A DNA stretch of 64,000 bases from Flavobacterium ranwuense (GTDB lineage Bacteria > Bacteroidota > Bacteroidia > Flavobacteriales > Flavobacteriaceae): the NCBI RefSeq assembly GCF_004349315.1, contig NZ_SMLH01000001.1, forward strand, positions 806,001-870,000, read 5' to 3'. Made by a program: the position numbers and the translations under genes. The notes under the pieces are model-generated. The model was given only the letters and a program-made list of their open reading frames with translations, had not been told where the DNA came from and ran no database searches. Numbering within the stretch: the stretch's first letter is position 1; each line of letters starts with the position of its first letter. Shown one piece after another: positions 42,089 to 51,515 of the stretch.

Positions 42089-43297
42089 TTGAAAACAAAT
42101 TTTAAAAAAATAAAAGAGAAAATAATAGTGACTATATTAATGCTAAGTAGTGCTGCTACTAGTATTACTGTTGTTTTGATTGTTTTTTTTCTATTTATTG
42201 AAGGCGCGGGAGTTTTTACCAAAAAACCTATTGAAGAAGGTTTTTTGTTGGCAGTACATTCGACTAATCCAATACAAAAATTAGAGCCTTCGCAGGTAAA
42301 AGATATTTTCGATCAAAAAATCACTAATTGGAAACAGTTAGGCGGAAAAAACGAACCCATCGTTTTGTTTAGAACCGAAGATATTACGGAATTTTATTCT
42401 GAAGCCGAATTGGGCGAAAACTTCGAACATTTTCCTGCGAAAATAGATGAGTATGTTTCGAAAACGCCTGGCGTAATTGCCTTTTTTTCGGATAAATACA
42501 AAGCGAAAAATTTTCATGGAAAAGAATTAGAAATCAACAAAATTAAAATTTTTGAATTTCTTTCCGGAGAAGAATGGTTTCCAACCGCGCAACCCATTGC
42601 ACAAATGGGAGTTAAGGCATTGATTTATGGTACGCTATGGGTCAGTTTTGGAGCAATACTATTGGCATTGCCCATTGGTTTGGCTGCAGCCATTTATTTG
42701 AGTGAAATAGCCCGAAAAAGAACCCGTAATATTTTAAAACCGCTTATCGAATTATTAGCAGGGATTCCATCCGTGGTCTATGGCTTTTTTGGATTAGTGG
42801 TCATTGTCCCTTTAATTCAGAGTGTTTTCGGATTACCCGTTGGAGAAACAGGATTGGCGGGAAGTATTGTTTTGGCTATTATGGCATTACCAACGATTAT
42901 CACCATTTCGGAAGATGCAATGCGTACCACTCCGCGCGCTATGAAAGAAGCCAGTTTGGCTTTAGGCGCGAGCCATTGGCAAACTATTTATAAAGTAACA
43001 ATACCTTATTCGGCATCTGGAATAACAGCTGGAGCCATTTTAGGAATTGGACGTGCTATTGGTGAAACCATGGCAGTTTTAATGGTAACAGGTAATGCGG
43101 CCATAATTCCGCATACACTTTTAGCTCCGTTAAGAACCATTCCGGCTACCATTGCGGCCGAATTGGGTGAAGCTGCAAATGGCGGATTGCATTATCAATC
43201 GCTGTTTGCCTTGGGATGTATTTTATTCCTGATTACATTCTGCATAAATATGTTGGTGGAGTTGGTTACCAATAGAGGATCCCATAAAAAACATTAA
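42089..43297 (+). CDS. pstC: Phosphate ABC transporter permease PstC with extra PstS-like loop
   Basis: Inner-membrane permease subunit. At 402 residues it is roughly 90-110 longer than typical PstC. TM1 is ~12-40. Residues ~50-155 (nt ~42236-42551) are an extracytoplasmic insertion that resembles PstS lobe sequence. The standard permease follows: GEEWFPTAQPIAQMG, TM helices, and the EAA-type loop LGASHWQTIYKVTIPYSASG. The start is an unusual TTG; ATG 18 codons further would lose the N-terminal basic tail. pstA follows after 3 nt. Confidence 0.92.
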   Translation: MKTNFKKIKEKIIVTILMLSSAATSITVVLIVFFLFIEGAGVFTKKPIEEGFLLAVHSTNPIQKLEPSQVKDIFDQKITNWKQLGGKNEPIVLFRTEDITEFYSEAELGENFEHFPAKIDEYVSKTPGVIAFFSDKYKAKNFHGKELEINKIKIFEFLSGEEWFPTAQPIAQMGVKALIYGTLWVSFGAILLALPIGLAAAIYLSEIARKRTRNILKPLIELLAGIPSVVYGFFGLVVIVPLIQSVFGLPVGETGLAGSIVLAIMALPTIITISEDAMRTTPRAMKEASLALGASHWQTIYKVTIPYSASGITAGAILGIGRAIGETMAVLMVTGNAAIIPHTLLAPLRTIPATIAAELGEAANGGLHYQSLFALGCILFLITFCINMLVELVTNRGSHKKH

Positions 43298-43300
43298 AAG

Positions 43301-44179
43301 ATGACTAAAGAAATTCGTTTAGCAAAACAAAAAAGAAGAAACCAAAAAATTGCTTTTGGACTATTTCAATTCACCAGCTATGCCGTTGTGGGTCTTTTAT
43401 TTGTAATATTGGCTTTCATAGTAATAAAAGGAATTGGCGTTATCAGTTGGGAGTTTATTACAGAAATGCCTAAAGAAGGGATGACTCAGGGAGGGATTTT
43501 CCCGGCGATAGTAGGAACACTTTGTTTGGTTTTTGGAAGTATGATTTTTGCCTTTCCTGTAGGTGTTTTGGCCGCTATATATATGAATGAATATGTGAAA
43601 GATGGCTGGATAAAAAAGATTATCAAACAAATGACCAATAACCTGGCCGGAGTTCCATCGATAGTTTTTGGACTTTTCGGGATGGCGTTGTTTGTTAATA
43701 AACTGGAATTTGGAGATTCCCTTTTAGCGGGGTCTTTGACCTTAGGATTATTGGTTTTACCGGTGGTAATCAGGACTACCGAAGAATCATTAAAGTCGGT
43801 GGATGATACTTTTAGACAAGCCAGTTTAGGTTTGGGGGCCAGTAAATGGCAAACGACCAGTGAAGTGGTTTTTCCTATTGCGTTTCCAAATATTATTACC
43901 GGGTTAATTCTTTCCATAGGTAGGGTTTCCGGGGAAACGGCACCAATTTTATTTACCGTTGCGGCTTATTTTTTGCCAAAATTACCCACTTCAATTTTCG
44001 ACCAGGCCATGGCGTTGCCGTATCATTTATACGTGATTTCAACCAGTGGAACAAATATAGAAGCATCTCGGGCAATGGCTTATGGGACGGCACTTATTTT
44101 AATTATAATCGTATTAATTTCTAATTTATTAGCGAATGCGCTTCGTAAATATTTTGGAAAAAAAGTAAAAATGAATTAG
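43301..44179 (+). CDS. pstA: Phosphate ABC transporter permease PstA
   Basis: Second permease subunit of the Pst importer, 292 residues with six TM helices. Typical segments are [54 protein letters not shown] and the EAA loop [24 protein letters not shown]. It ends in a basic tail. It has no insertion comparable with PstC and lies between pstC and pstB with near-zero spacing. Confidence 0.96.
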   Translation: MTKEIRLAKQKRRNQKIAFGLFQFTSYAVVGLLFVILAFIVIKGIGVISWEFITEMPKEGMTQGGIFPAIVGTLCLVFGSMIFAFPVGVLAAIYMNEYVKDGWIKKIIKQMTNNLAGVPSIVFGLFGMALFVNKLEFGDSLLAGSLTLGLLVLPVVIRTTEESLKSVDDTFRQASLGLGASKWQTTSEVVFPIAFPNIITGLILSIGRVSGETAPILFTVAAYFLPKLPTSIFDQAMALPYHLYVISTSGTNIEASRAMAYGTALILIIIVLISNLLANALRKYFGKKVKMN

Positions 44180-44180
44180 T

Positions 44181-44933
44181 ATGCACAAAATAGAATCAAA
44201 AAACATCAATTTTTATTACGGAGAAACTCAAGCTTTGCATGACGTTTCGCTATCCATGAAAGAAAATACAGTTACTGCATTAATCGGACCTTCTGGTTGT
44301 GGGAAATCGACGTATTTGCGTTTACTGAATCGAATGAATGATTTGATTGATAATACGAATCTAACGGGTTCGATTTTGATAGATGGGCAAGATATTTATG
44401 CAAAAAACACCAATGTAGATGATTTGCGTAAAAATGTCGGGATGGTATTTCAAAAACCAAATCCGTTTCCCAAATCCATTTTTGAAAATGTGGCGTATGG
44501 TTTAAAAGTAAACGGAATTACCGATAAAAAAATAATTGAAGAGCGCGTGATTACCTCTATTGAACAAGTGGCGCTTTGGGGAGAAGTGAAAGACAAACTG
44601 AAGAAGTCGGCTTTTGAGCTTTCAGGAGGACAACAACAACGTTTATGCATTGCACGTGCATTAGCGATTCAGCCTTCTATATTGTTAATGGATGAGCCTA
44701 CTTCGGCTTTGGATCCAATTTCGACCTCCAAAATTGAAGAACTTATTTACGAATTAAAAAATAAGTATACAATCGTTATCGTGACACATAATATGCAGCA
44801 AGCAGGACGTGTGAGTGATACTACTGCTTTTTTCTATATGGGCGAATTGATTGAATATGATAAAACAAAAACTATATTTACAAAACCGTCACAAAAACAA
44901 ACGGAAGATTATATAACAGGAAGATTTGGATAA
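44181..44933 (+). CDS. pstB: Phosphate ABC transporter ATPase PstB
   Basis: Cytoplasmic ATPase that powers phosphate import. The 250-residue protein has Walker [10 protein letters not shown] (~33-41), the Q-loop [20 protein letters not shown], signature [15 protein letters not shown], Walker [13 protein letters not shown] and the switch His in [13 protein letters not shown]. The [11 protein letters not shown] wording is specific to PstB. It starts 1 nt after pstA. Confidence 0.97.
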   Translation: MHKIESKNINFYYGETQALHDVSLSMKENTVTALIGPSGCGKSTYLRLLNRMNDLIDNTNLTGSILIDGQDIYAKNTNVDDLRKNVGMVFQKPNPFPKSIFENVAYGLKVNGITDKKIIEERVITSIEQVALWGEVKDKLKKSAFELSGGQQQRLCIARALAIQPSILLMDEPTSALDPISTSKIEELIYELKNKYTIVIVTHNMQQAGRVSDTTAFFYMGELIEYDKTKTIFTKPSQKQTEDYITGRFG

Positions 44934-44992
44934 GATTGATTTTGATTTGTATTCAGAATCGTTTAATTTTAAATCTTTTAAATCTTTAAAAA

Positions 44993-45682
44993 ATGGGGTC
45001 ACACATAGAAACAGAACTGGAAAAGCTTAAGGGCATAATAATAAAAATAGGAAATTTAGCCGAAAGTCAGGTGACTGAGGCTGTCAAAGCATTACTTTCA
45101 GAACCTGTCACGGAAGGTAAAGAAGTGAAAAAAACAGAAAACAAGATTGATAGACTGGATGTTAAGATTGATGAGGTTTGTCAAAGTATTTTTGCCTTGC
45201 ATCAGCCAGTCGCTTCTGATTTACGTTTTATTATGTCAGCCATGCAGATTAGCAATGAAATAGAAAGAATAGGTGATTTGGCCATAAGCATCATAAAGAA
45301 ATCTAAAAATATTAAAGATAAACATGACTTAATTGTTAAGTTTAGTATTGTTGATATTGCCAGACAAGTGGAGACTATTACAATAAAAACAAATGAATGT
45401 TTTTTAACTCGTAATGAAAGTACGATAGGTGAGATTTTCATATTGAATAATACCATAAAAAATGAAAGTGATGAAGCCATTCACAATATTATAAATGAAA
45501 TGAAGATCAATTCTAAAACGGTAGTTTCAGGAACTAATCTTGTGATTGTTTTAAAACATTTGGAACGTATTTCGGAGCATTGTACAAATATTGCAGAGTA
45601 TGTTTATTTTATGATTAATGCCAAAATTATCAAACACGAAAAGTTTGATGACAAAAAATTTGACTCCGATAATCTGGATTAA
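44993..45682 (+). CDS. phoU: Phosphate signalling protein PhoU
   Basis: This links Pst transport to PhoR, keeping the regulon off when phosphate is plentiful. The 229-residue all-helical protein has two PhoU repeats, each with the metal-cluster E-x-x-x-D-type motif: NKIDRLDVKIDEVCQSIFALHQPVASDLRFIM and HLERISEHCTNIAEYVYFM. It is last gene of the pstCAB-phoU operon, 59 nt after pstB, and is followed by a terminator. Confidence 0.95.
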   Translation: MGSHIETELEKLKGIIIKIGNLAESQVTEAVKALLSEPVTEGKEVKKTENKIDRLDVKIDEVCQSIFALHQPVASDLRFIMSAMQISNEIERIGDLAISIIKKSKNIKDKHDLIVKFSIVDIARQVETITIKTNECFLTRNESTIGEIFILNNTIKNESDEAIHNIINEMKINSKTVVSGTNLVIVLKHLERISEHCTNIAEYVYFMINAKIIKHEKFDDKKFDSDNLD

Positions 45683-45699
45683 TTTTTCAGATTTATTAT

Positions 45700-45751
45700 A
45701 AAAACACACTAATTATATACTTTGAAAGTATGGTAATTAGTGTGCTTTTTG
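45700..45751 (+). terminator. Terminator of pstCAB-phoU
   Basis: ACACTAATTA and TAATTAGTGT form the stem core, with A-run/T-run flanks and a further TACTTT/AAAGTA pairing inside. It closes the phosphate island. Confidence 0.85.
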
Positions 45752-45820
45752 ATTATGGAAGGAACCTAAATTAGGGCTTGTGTATTTGAAGTGTTTTATA
45801 AATTACAGTTGTAATAACGA

Positions 45821-46891
45821 TTAATTCTTTTCAAAAACTTGGAATAATATTTTCCAGTCTAATGTAGTGTCTAATCGAGGCAATCCTTTATATTCCTCAA
45901 TCTCTTGAATGTTTTCCATTCTAAAATCATCTTGTGTTGCATAAGGAACCAGACCTTCTTTCTTTAGTTTTTTTGCTAAATATTCTTGTTCATATTGACC
46001 GGGTGTTGGAATGAAAAAAGCTTTTTTTCTCAGTTGGGCTAGATCCATGATTGTAGTGTAACCCGAACGGCAAAGAACCATTTCACTTTCGTTAAAAGCC
46101 TGTTCCAGTTCGGTTGAATTCATGAAGTTGTAATACGTGACATTTCCAATTGCTGTTGTTTTTTGTTCCTTTTCGATATTTCCTTCAATGAAAATTACAT
46201 TACCATTGTATTTAACAATCTCTTTTTTCAAATGTTTTTCTAACATGCCGCGTTGAGGTTCGGGGCCAGAGAGAATTACCATTAAATCATGTTTTTTTGG
46301 CAACAATTTCTTTTGTAGTCTGCTCAAAGGACCAATATATTTTGTTTTAAGATTTGGATTGTCAACATGACCTAGTTTGCCGGTTAGATTTAAAGTTCCG
46401 GCAAGATCGGGAACCCAACATTCCGTGTATTTTTTTATAATATATTGATGTACTTTACTGGTTATCCAAGTTGTATTTCCTGTCATCACATTCAATTGAT
46501 GGGTGATAAATACGGAGGGTACATTCTTACTGAAAACCCCCAATCTGTTATCCGAAATAATTCCGTCTATTGCATATTTTTCAATCCAATTTTGAATTAT
46601 TTTTTTTTCTTCCAGAATAGCTTTTACCATTTTGGGGCCATTTTTTATTAATTTCCACTTAAAATTGGCGCCATTTTTAGCATATTCAATTTGATAGGAT
46701 GGCAGTTCCAATGTTTGGAGGTTTGGAAACTCTTTTCGCAGTAATTCAAGAGCAATACCATCAGAGGCAATTATTGGGATGTAGTTGTTATCTTGTAAAG
46801 CTCTAATGATTGGAATACAACGGGTGGCATGTCCTAAACCCCAGTTTAAAGGTGCAATCAAAATAGTTTTAGGGGCGGTTTTTATATCCAT
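45821..46891 (-). CDS. Glycosyltransferase, GT-B fold (MurG/GT28-like)
   Basis: A 356-residue cytoplasmic glycosyltransferase. It opens with KTILIAPLNWGLGHATRCIPIIRAL, the Gly-rich donor-side loop of GT28-like enzymes. It ends with the nucleotide-sugar site VLCRSGYTTIMDLAQLRKKAFFIPTPGQYEQEYLAKKL. The ATG at 46891 is preferred to a TTG five codons upstream. The acceptor and sugar are unknown. It is monocistronic and convergent with phoU. Confidence 0.85.
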   Translation of the reverse strand: MDIKTAPKTILIAPLNWGLGHATRCIPIIRALQDNNYIPIIASDGIALELLRKEFPNLQTLELPSYQIEYAKNGANFKWKLIKNGPKMVKAILEEKKIIQNWIEKYAIDGIISDNRLGVFSKNVPSVFITHQLNVMTGNTTWITSKVHQYIIKKYTECWVPDLAGTLNLTGKLGHVDNPNLKTKYIGPLSRLQKKLLPKKHDLMVILSGPEPQRGMLEKHLKKEIVKYNGNVIFIEGNIEKEQKTTAIGNVTYYNFMNSTELEQAFNESEMVLCRSGYTTIMDLAQLRKKAFFIPTPGQYEQEYLAKKLKKEGLVPYATQDDFRMENIQEIEEYKGLPRLDTTLDWKILFQVFEKN

Positions 46892-47029
46892 TTCTAATTG
46901 TGTCAAATGTTTTTTATAGGTGAAAGATACATAAGTTAAGCCCTTTTTTGTATTTGCAAAATATTACTAAACTATTAAGTTATTAAATACTGTTTCAGAC
47001 TATCTTTTTCTTTCTGATGGACTAAAATA

Positions 47030-47063
47030 AAGAAAGGCTATCTTTTTTAGGGATAGCCTTTTC
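47030..47063 (-). terminator. Terminator of the Lys/Ala-repeat protein gene
   Basis: AAAGGCTATC and GATAGCCTTT form a perfect stem around a T-rich 9-nt loop, followed by T-rich sequence on the reverse strand. Confidence 0.8.
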
Positions 47064-47083
47064 AAGATACTTTCTATAAAAAA

Positions 47084-47797
47084 TTATTCTTGGATATAGG
47101 TTTTATTTCCGTTTGAGTTAATATAATATTTTCCTCCTCGAGGACCGGTATATACTTTTTTTCCATTGTATTCTCCAGTTATTTTATCGGCTACTTTAGG
47201 CGCTTTTTCATTGGTTTCTTTAATTTTTTTTACTGATTTTGTATTTGTAGCTTTTTCTTTTACGGTTGCTTTAGCTGTCGCCACTTTATCTTTTGCTGTT
47301 TTTTTAGACGCGGTTGCTTTTTCTTTAGTTTCTGCTGCTTTATCTTTTACAGTTTCAGCTTTTTCTTTAACTGTTTTTTTAGCTACTTTATCTTTTGCAG
47401 TTTCCACTTTTTCTTTAGCTGTAGTTGCTTTTTCTTTTGCAGTTTCGGATTTCTCTTTAGCGGTTTTTTTAGCGGCAGCTGCTTTTTCTTTAGTTGTAGT
47501 TGCTTTGTCTTTAGCCATTTCAGCTTTGTCTTTAGCTATTTTTTTAGTTGCTTTATCTTTTGCAGTTTTCACTTTTTCTTTTGCAATTTCGGCTTTCTTT
47601 TTAGCGGTTTTTTTTGCTGTCTCTGCTTTTTCTTTGGCTATCGCCGCCTTATCTTTTGCTGCTTCAGCTTTTTCCTTTTTGGCTTTAGCCAATTTTTCAG
47701 TTTTAGCTTTTGCCGCTTTCTTTTCGGCTGCAGTTTCTTGTGCATGCAAGTTTGCCGAAAGGATAATCATGAAACATAACAACAGTAATTTTTTCAT
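47084..47797 (-). CDS. Exported Lys/Ala-repeat protein with C-terminal GPRGGKYY motif (237 aa)
   Basis: A signal peptide (LLLLCFMIILSANLHAQ) is followed by ~170 residues of imperfect repeats of the type A-K-E-K-A-E-T-A-K-D-K. These form a highly charged, probably single-helix or coiled rod that resembles histone H1 tails in composition. The last ~30 residues carry GEYNGKKVYTGPRGGKYYIN, a small motif like the PBCV basic adaptor domain. I do not know the function. A periplasmic polyanion- or cell-wall-binding role is possible. It has its own terminator. Confidence 0.75.
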   Translation of the reverse strand: MKKLLLLCFMIILSANLHAQETAAEKKAAKAKTEKLAKAKKEKAEAAKDKAAIAKEKAETAKKTAKKKAEIAKEKVKTAKDKATKKIAKDKAEMAKDKATTTKEKAAAAKKTAKEKSETAKEKATTAKEKVETAKDKVAKKTVKEKAETVKDKAAETKEKATASKKTAKDKVATAKATVKEKATNTKSVKKIKETNEKAPKVADKITGEYNGKKVYTGPRGGKYYINSNGNKTYIQE

Positions 47798-47888
47798 AAT
47801 AGTTTGATTTTAAGTTTTATATAATAAAAATAATAAAAAATAATCATATTTGGAAAGTCATCCGATGAAATTGTTTCAAATTTAAATA

Positions 47889-50800
47889 TTAAAAATAGGC
47901 TCTCAATTGAACATTTCCGGTATGAATGGCTTGGCTTGTTTCACTTTTCCGTCCTTGATAATTGAAATTAATGTCTAAAAATTGTGTGATGTTTTTTTGC
48001 AAAAGCAATCTCCAAGTCAAGTTCTGACCGGTTTGTAAACCTTCGAGCATTTGAAATCCAACCGAAGAAAATTCATTTCCTTCAAATTTATTTTGATAAA
48101 AAGAAACTTCTCCATTCAGCGTTATTTTTTTATCACTGGCATAGGAAAAGGCAGTTCCAAAACGGTTTTGTAGTAATGTTTCGAAGACTCCAATCTGGTT
48201 TTCTTTGCTTTGTAATTCATAAAAAATATCCCAACTGGTATTTTTAGAGAATAAATAACTGATTTTTGGTGCCAATTGGTACCCGTTTATAGCATAATTT
48301 TTTTCTGGAAAATTCTCAGATTGAATGGCTGTTTGGATCGTTTTGACAAAAAAACCGAACAGCCAACTTTTTTGGTACAAATGTCCATATTGCATTTGAT
48401 GAGAGCTGTTTGTAGCTTCTTGCGAACCGATTGACAATAAGTTTTTCGTTTTATTTTGAAGATAAGAATAGGTAATCGAATGGTTTTGCTTCCCTCTATT
48501 GTAAAACAAGCTATTTCTTAAGCTGGAATTTAATCCCAGTACATTTTCATTGGAACCACTAAACGGATTTAATTCAAAATTATCTCCGTCACTTCTCATT
48601 TTCCTATCGATTATAAATGCCGTTTGATTATAGAAATAGGAAAGTAATTTTTTTAATCCTTTTTCATTTTGCCATTGATTCGGGTTTAAGGTCACGGATT
48701 GTGAGAACTTATTTTGATGTGTTTTTATATAAATCCGATTGGGTAAAAATACTCGGATGAATTTTGCCTGATCGATAAATGGAGCAACTTCAAACTCTTG
48801 TAATTCCTGAATTCCATTGCCGTTATAATCATTCCATGTATATACGCCCTGACCTGCGGAGACTTCGAGATAGGTAAATTCCTGTTGTGGAATGGTTCCT
48901 GAATTCGTTTCATAAACTGTTGTACTTTGGATTAATTGATTGAAAAAACGATCCGTGTACACTATTCTGGAATTTAATGAAGGTTCTTTTTTTCTTGTTG
49001 CATCCACAAAATCCAAGATTCTGTAATTGGCATAAAGGGACAAATCACTTTTATTGGTTTGTATCAATTTAGATTTCAGCATAAAAGTCTGGGAAGAATT
49101 TACGCGCTGAATCAAGCCATTTTGAAGGCTGTCATTAGTTCTTCTTAAATATCCCAATTCTACAAAAACTTTAGTGCTGTCACCACGACCGGTAAAAAAA
49201 CCATATTCCGTAAATTTCTGGCTTAACGTCGAAAATTGATTTGTTGCTTTATCTTTTTCTTGATTATCCTCTAAACGCAAGCTGGAACCAACCCAATTTT
49301 TATCGAAATGAAAACGCATTTGAGATTGGTTTCTTAAAAATTTCGACGATGACACACTGCCATCGCTTTTTAGGAAACTGCCTTGGTTTTGAAAGGTCCA
49401 TTTTTTTATTCGAAACAAACCATTTAAAATATGTCTGCTGCCAGAAAAATTTCCGAAGAAATCCAGTTTTTCAAATTGATACAACAGCATTCCTTTATTG
49501 GTGGATTTCGGTTCTGGATTTAAGTCCAATTGCAGACCGGAAACTAATAAACTTTGATTTCCAACAGCTGCGGTTCCTAAATTCCAGTCTCTGTCGAATT
49601 CTATATTGTACAGTCGTTCCACAGATCTGAAATCTTTTTGTATAAATTGATAATTGGCAAAAGCATCAACCTGCCATTTTTTTGAAAAAAGCCGTTGCTT
49701 TGCGTTGATTTTCCCTGCCAAGCCTTGATTGTTGGAGTCGTCAATGGATGAAAATAAATTTTTATCATTGTTGCTAAGGCCAATTTCAAAATCGACAGCC
49801 GTTTTTTCATTGGGTTTGTATTTTCCCAAAAAGGTGGCAACTTGAATTTTTGTTGGCGCAATGAGCTGAATTATGGGTTCATAGTTTCCTTGAGGAATAC
49901 CATTTATTGGTTGGATGTATTCGTAAACACGGGTAATTGTAGCAGAATTTGTCACGATATAATTCCCATTATTGGTTCCTGCTAAAGTGAATCGAACATT
50001 GAATAATTCCTGTTGAGCGTCATTTGAGTATTCGAAAATTTCAACTGCATTAAAAAGCGTTTTTCGATACAGCACTTTGTTCTCCGAATAGGAATCAGCA
50101 TAGGCGGAAGGTGCCGTCATTAAGTCAGGATTATCTCCTGAATTGACTAATATTTGGGCTTGTTCTTGTGATAAATTTTGTTGTAGCGGCTGGTTTTTCA
50201 AGTCGTTTTCCGAATATAAATACCCTCCAAAACTCCATTTTTCATTTTCATGCGTGGCACCGGCATAGGTTACAAAACGGGTGTAATTCCTGTCGGAATA
50301 TTGATATTCTATGGCAATCCGCATTTCGGAAGTTATGGTAAAAAGGGGCGTAAATACAATTTCACCCGCATTGTAATCTATCGTATAATCATTGTTTTCG
50401 CCTCGTTTCAGTAAAATACCATTTACATAAACCCGCTCTGAACCCGAAACCACTAGGACATACAATTCTCCATTTTGCCCTTTTAATTTGTAAGGACCTT
50501 GATTGCCTTCTTGTCCCACAAAATTACTTTTGACATATTGTCCCCGAACTAATGCTGCTGATGCAAATACATTTGTTTTATTTTCTTCGGTTCCAAAGTT
50601 GAAATTAGTCGCCAGTCCCTGTACTTTTTTATTGAAATTAAGGAATTGGGTTTTCTTGTTCTCGAGAAAAATATCTCCTGCCCGAATGTTCCATTGGTCA
50701 CTGAATAACTCCATGAAAACATTGTCAAACTGATCTAGTTTTTGAGAATAGCCGCCATCCTGTAACGGGATATTACTGTCTTGGATGGAGGCTCTCAAGC

Positions 50801-51320
50801 TTACTTTTTCGGAAATTTTTCCTGTGATTTGTAAATCTAAATTAGAGTTCAAAACCGCATTTTGATTGTTTCCTATGGTAATGCCACGTGTAATACTTCC
50901 TGAAGTATTCAAACCGTCAAAAGGAACATTTTTCTTTAGGTTTTTATCTTCAATTTTATATAGATTTCCAGTCCCTGCTTCATTACTGACGACTCTGCTG
51001 GGGTCGTAAATGCGGTATTCTTTGGTTAGTATTTCAGGAAATTTAAGATAGTGTATCGTAAGCGAATCGGAGTTAAAAGAGCTATTTTCCTTTAAAATTA
51101 AAGCCCCTTTTTTAAAATCTATCTTAAATAAAGTACTGTCGATGGGTTTGCCATTGGCGTCAAGCAGTTTGAAAAAACTGGAATTAATACTTTCTTTTTC
51201 AATGTAAATAGTGTCGCGGGAAGGAAGAATTTTTTTGGTTTTGTACAGCGAATTAATTTCCTGTGCATGGAGCCCAGAAAAACAGCCTATTACAATCCAA
51301 AAAAGTAATTTTTTCAACAT
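47889..51320 (-). CDS. Large outer-membrane beta-barrel protein of unknown function (1143 aa)
   Basis: A signal peptide (KLLFWIVIGCFSGLHAQ) is followed by a ~150-residue N-terminal beta region. Then comes a long series of amphipathic strands ending in GNVQLRAYF. Segments such as SGSERVYVNGILLKRGENND and YTIDYNAGEIVFTPLF resemble motifs in SprA-like and other large Bacteroidota barrels, but the length is less than half that of SprA and I cannot assign a family. It lacks a TonB plug or box. The -7 element TACTTTTG lies at 51350-51343. Confidence 0.75.
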   Translation of the reverse strand: MLKKLLFWIVIGCFSGLHAQEINSLYKTKKILPSRDTIYIEKESINSSFFKLLDANGKPIDSTLFKIDFKKGALILKENSSFNSDSLTIHYLKFPEILTKEYRIYDPSRVVSNEAGTGNLYKIEDKNLKKNVPFDGLNTSGSITRGITIGNNQNAVLNSNLDLQITGKISEKVSLRASIQDSNIPLQDGGYSQKLDQFDNVFMELFSDQWNIRAGDIFLENKKTQFLNFNKKVQGLATNFNFGTEENKTNVFASAALVRGQYVKSNFVGQEGNQGPYKLKGQNGELYVLVVSGSERVYVNGILLKRGENNDYTIDYNAGEIVFTPLFTITSEMRIAIEYQYSDRNYTRFVTYAGATHENEKWSFGGYLYSENDLKNQPLQQNLSQEQAQILVNSGDNPDLMTAPSAYADSYSENKVLYRKTLFNAVEIFEYSNDAQQELFNVRFTLAGTNNGNYIVTNSATITRVYEYIQPINGIPQGNYEPIIQLIAPTKIQVATFLGKYKPNEKTAVDFEIGLSNNDKNLFSSIDDSNNQGLAGKINAKQRLFSKKWQVDAFANYQFIQKDFRSVERLYNIEFDRDWNLGTAAVGNQSLLVSGLQLDLNPEPKSTNKGMLLYQFEKLDFFGNFSGSRHILNGLFRIKKWTFQNQGSFLKSDGSVSSSKFLRNQSQMRFHFDKNWVGSSLRLEDNQEKDKATNQFSTLSQKFTEYGFFTGRGDSTKVFVELGYLRRTNDSLQNGLIQRVNSSQTFMLKSKLIQTNKSDLSLYANYRILDFVDATRKKEPSLNSRIVYTDRFFNQLIQSTTVYETNSGTIPQQEFTYLEVSAGQGVYTWNDYNGNGIQELQEFEVAPFIDQAKFIRVFLPNRIYIKTHQNKFSQSVTLNPNQWQNEKGLKKLLSYFYNQTAFIIDRKMRSDGDNFELNPFSGSNENVLGLNSSLRNSLFYNRGKQNHSITYSYLQNKTKNLLSIGSQEATNSSHQMQYGHLYQKSWLFGFFVKTIQTAIQSENFPEKNYAINGYQLAPKISYLFSKNTSWDIFYELQSKENQIGVFETLLQNRFGTAFSYASDKKITLNGEVSFYQNKFEGNEFSSVGFQMLEGLQTGQNLTWRLLLQKNITQFLDINFNYQGRKSETSQAIHTGNVQLRAYF

Positions 51321-51342
51321 AAATACTATAACTCGACAGTAT

Positions 51343-51350
51343 CAAAAGTA
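51343..51350 (-). promoter_or_regulatory. -7 promoter element of the large outer-membrane protein gene
   Basis: The reverse strand reads TACTTTTG, an exact TAnnTTTG match, 23 bp upstream of the ATG. Confidence 0.5.
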
Positions 51351-51458
51351 GTACTTATAATCCGATAATTAGAAAATGCGTCAATCAGAAAATAAGGAAA
51401 TAGACAAATCGATATATTCAGGTTTAGAGTTCTTGATTTTAGGCTTTGGAACATTATT

Positions 51459-51497
51459 AAAAATGGGAATCAAAATTAAATTTCGATTCCCATTTTT
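51459..51497 (-). terminator. Terminator of aspartate kinase gene
   Basis: AAAAATGGGAATC pairs perfectly with GATTCCCATTTTT around an A/T-rich loop. It lies just past the aspartate kinase stop on the reverse strand. Confidence 0.88.
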
Positions 51498-51515
51498 AAT
51501 AATGTTGGACAGTGT

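Noticed and set aside
47166..47807. 213-codon hydrophobic frame on the plus strand
   Set aside because: It mirrors the Lys/Ala repeat gene: AAA/GCA-rich codons in reverse give Phe/Ala/Ser-rich text. The reverse-strand protein has a signal peptide, terminator and recognisable tail, so it is the real gene.
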